Shown piece after piece: positions 5,595 through 5,756 of a stretch of DNA of 5,756 nucleotides (position 1 is its first letter; each line of letters begins with the position of its first letter). Below the pieces are notes generated by a model. That model searched no databases. It was not told the origin of the DNA and was given only the letters and a program-made list of their open reading frames with translations. The stretch is from Treponema sp. Lineage in GTDB: Bacteria > Spirochaetota > Spirochaetia > Treponematales > Breznakiellaceae. The stretch lies in the NCBI GenBank assembly GCA_031290325.1, contig JAITNU010000128.1, forward strand, positions 1 through 5,756, written 5' to 3'. Both the position numbers and the translations under genes were made by a program.

Positions 5595-5756
5595 CTATGC
5601 TATTTTTGTGCCGTAATAAACCGCCTCAATCTCCCGCACCCGTTCCGTAATATTCTTTTCATACAGATACTCCCAGCCGACCCAGCGGAAGGTGGCCCCA
5701 TCCGGCGTTGGGTGGCGCACCGAAGGGTTTATGTGGGCAAACCTACCTGCAACCAG
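5595..5756 (-). CDS. Unidentified protein, C-terminal 53 residues (gene enters from the right edge)
   Basis: On the minus strand a frame is open from the window edge to a TAG at 5597-5595. The 53 residues are protein-like: a stretch with PTPDGATFRWVGWEY, then a charged segment with EKNITERVREIEAVYYG that looks like a helix at the extreme C-terminus. I do not recognise the family. It lies 71 bases upstream of cheR on the same strand, with the cheR promoter in the gap and no clear terminator hairpin, so read-through into cheR-cheB is possible. The start is outside the window. Confidence 0.6.
   Translation of the reverse strand: MVAGRFAHINPSVRHPTPDGATFRWVGWEYLYEKNITERVREIEAVYYGTKIA

Noticed and set aside
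1..5756. CRISPR array, tRNA or rRNA genes, or a dedicated defence system
   Set aside because: No regularly spaced repeats, cloverleaf-type sequences, rRNA-like segments or defence-protein motifs were seen on either strand.

Overview
The window looks like a spirochaete chromosome, most likely a Treponema with roughly balanced GC (judged by eye). This rests on gene content: a membrane-anchored M23 peptidase followed by a bactofilin, a YaaR-family protein next to a RicT/YaaT (PSP1) protein, and an adjacent cheR-cheB pair, together with sigma70-type TTGACA promoters. The genus is inference; no rRNA or marker gene is present to settle it.

Layout. Positions 1-116 hold the 3' end of an IS630-family insertion sequence whose probable outer edge lies in a CTAG-centred palindrome. 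Positions 117-530 contain no intact gene: a coding-like frame broken at the IS edge (118-312), then possible scrambled remains of a formylglycine-generating-enzyme-like (SUMF1-type) gene. A strong promoter at 533-562 starts a tight plus-strand operon: M23 peptidase (603-1643), bactofilin (1644-2066), YaaR/DUF327 (2068-2571) and RicT-like PSP1 protein (2580-3521), with gaps of 0, 1 and 8 bases. Six bases later the convergent minus-strand chemotaxis operon ends: cheR (5523-4705) is transcribed first, then cheB (4691-3528). The right edge holds the last 53 codons of an unidentified minus-strand gene (stop at 5595).

How the genes work together. The first two genes form a recognisable cell-wall module: a polymer-forming cytoskeletal scaffold and a periplasmic-side peptidoglycan hydrolase, plausibly shaping the cell. 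The next two keep the yaaR-yaaT association known from Firmicutes (where holB lies between them) but without holB. CheR and CheB are the opposing methyltransferase and methylesterase that set receptor methylation during chemotactic adaptation.

The most notable signals are a nine-base C tract inside cheR, where a one-base slip in either direction truncates the enzyme within about ten codons, and a cheR promoter placed so close to the ATG that the transcript may be leaderless. Together they suggest a chemotaxis adaptation operon with unusual expression control. Both are predictions from sequence only.
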